Assembly: GCA_021325375.1 (NCBI GenBank)
Contig: JAJPHG010000019.1
Location: 1-64,000, forward strand
Direction: 5' to 3'
Source of the DNA: Alphaproteobacteria bacterium
GTDB taxonomy: Bacteria; Pseudomonadota; Alphaproteobacteria; Micropepsales; Micropepsaceae
DNA length: 64,000 bases
Both the position numbers and the translations under genes were made by a program. Below are positions 63,624-64,000 of the stretch, piece after piece (positions within the stretch are counted from its first letter, which is position 1; each line of letters begins with the position of its first letter). The notes under the pieces were generated by a model. That model saw nothing but the letters and a program-made list of their open reading frames with translations, searched no databases and had not been told where the DNA came from.

Positions 63624-64000
63624 TTGGCATCGACCGGCGCAGAGAGTGCGGGCCGCTTCGTCTGGCTCCTTGCGCCGACCGCGCCGCCTTCCAGGTCGCC
63701 GCGCTCGGAGGCAGAGGCGCGCGATGCCTGCGCGTTTGCCTACGACAATTGGCGCGTACTGCCGGCATTGCTGCCGCGGCTTGAGCGCTGGCTCGGCAAG
63801 CGTGCGTCTGCCGCGCTGCTCGATCCGCTGCGCCATCGCGCCGCAGCGGCGCGGGCGTTGGCGGAGCTTGAAGAGACCTGCCAGCGGCAATTTCGCGACG
63901 CGTTCGAGCGCCGGGACATCCCGCACGTCTTTCTGAAATCGAGCGCCGTGCGGTGGCTGGCCTATGATGATCCGCACGAGCGCTGTGGTTGGGACGTCGA
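63624..64000 (+). CDS. Nucleotidyltransferase-fold protein (NTP_transf_5-like), 3' truncated by window
   Basis: The frame is open to the window edge from a TTG at 63624, 3 bp after the repeat-protein stop. The start is uncertain because no strong alternative exists nearby. The visible 125 residues contain an alpha-helical N-terminal part (FAYDNWRVLPALLPRLERWLG), then IPHVFLKSSAVRWLAYDDP followed by RCGWDV. This is the layout of the PF14907-type nucleotidyltransferase core (LKG-A, then Y-dp--R---D-D). The usual glycine of LKG is serine here. Such proteins occur in RiPP and similar biosynthetic clusters, which supports the peptide-modification reading. Confidence 0.6.
   Translation, partial: MASTGAESAGRFVWLLAPTAPPSRSPRSEAEARDACAFAYDNWRVLPALLPRLERWLGKRASAALLDPLRHRAAAARALAELEETCQRQFRDAFERRDIPHVFLKSSAVRWLAYDDPHERCGWDV

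Noticed and set aside
1-64000. CRISPR array or prophage
   Set aside because: I saw no regularly spaced direct repeats with unique spacers and no phage structural, integrase or att features. The only tandem repeats are inside coding sequence.

Overview
The window looks like an alphaproteobacterial chromosome segment. It is GC-rich, carries a TonB-dependent receptor next to flavin 'tryptophan halogenase' genes and a JmjC/cupin-like protein, and has xylose genes that read like the Caulobacter XylR/XylX/XylB/XylD/XylE set. I cannot fix the genus; a soil Caulobacterales- or Rhizomicrobium-like bacterium is a reasonable guess.

Layout. 1-942: 3' end of a large repeat-containing surface protein, then about 1.1 kb of non-coding mosaic DNA with an IS66-type remnant. 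2080-3994: two small membrane proteins and a divergent winged-helix regulator with a double palindrome between them. 4255-43390: a large carbohydrate locus. 43493-44866: fatty-acid desaturase and cold-shock protein. 45440-51832: a CzcCBA-type metal efflux operon. 52264-56462: a drug-type RND pump and adaptor on the other strand. 56642-57240: a remnant of a repeat protein plus a small membrane ORF. 57451-59247: a short class II (B12) ribonucleotide reductase. 59469-64000: an operon with two different radical SAM enzymes, a NUDIX hydrolase, an Ala/Lys-rich repeat protein and a nucleotidyltransferase cut by the window edge.

The carbohydrate locus fits a fucogalacto-xyloglucan utilisation system. 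GH74 (endo-xyloglucanase), GH95 (alpha-L-fucosidase), GH35 (beta-galactosidase), GH31 with a PA14-like insert (alpha-xylosidase), GH3 lipoprotein (beta-glucosidase type) and a sialate-O-acetylesterase-type SGNH esterase could take the polymer apart. A TonB receptor would bring oligosaccharides in. Xylose can enter through XylE and be oxidised by XylB, XylD and XylX (Weimberg route). L-fucose can enter through FucP and be oxidised by an aldo/keto reductase, a fuconolactonase, FucD and a 2-keto-3-deoxy-fuconate dehydrogenase. XylA, a dedicated xylonolactonase and the last fucose-pathway hydrolase are not in the window. Seven intergenic palindromes matching TGNTANCGNTANCA lie before nearly every transcription unit and probably bind the LacI-family repressor encoded in the locus. 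One co-regulated 631-aa secreted protein (18764-20659) has a predicted TIM-barrel architecture but belongs to no family I recognise.

The two most promising unknowns are (1) the radical SAM cluster at the right end, which resembles a RiPP-type peptide-modification system with a repetitive candidate substrate, and (2) the unassigned 631-aa protein inside the xyloglucan regulon.
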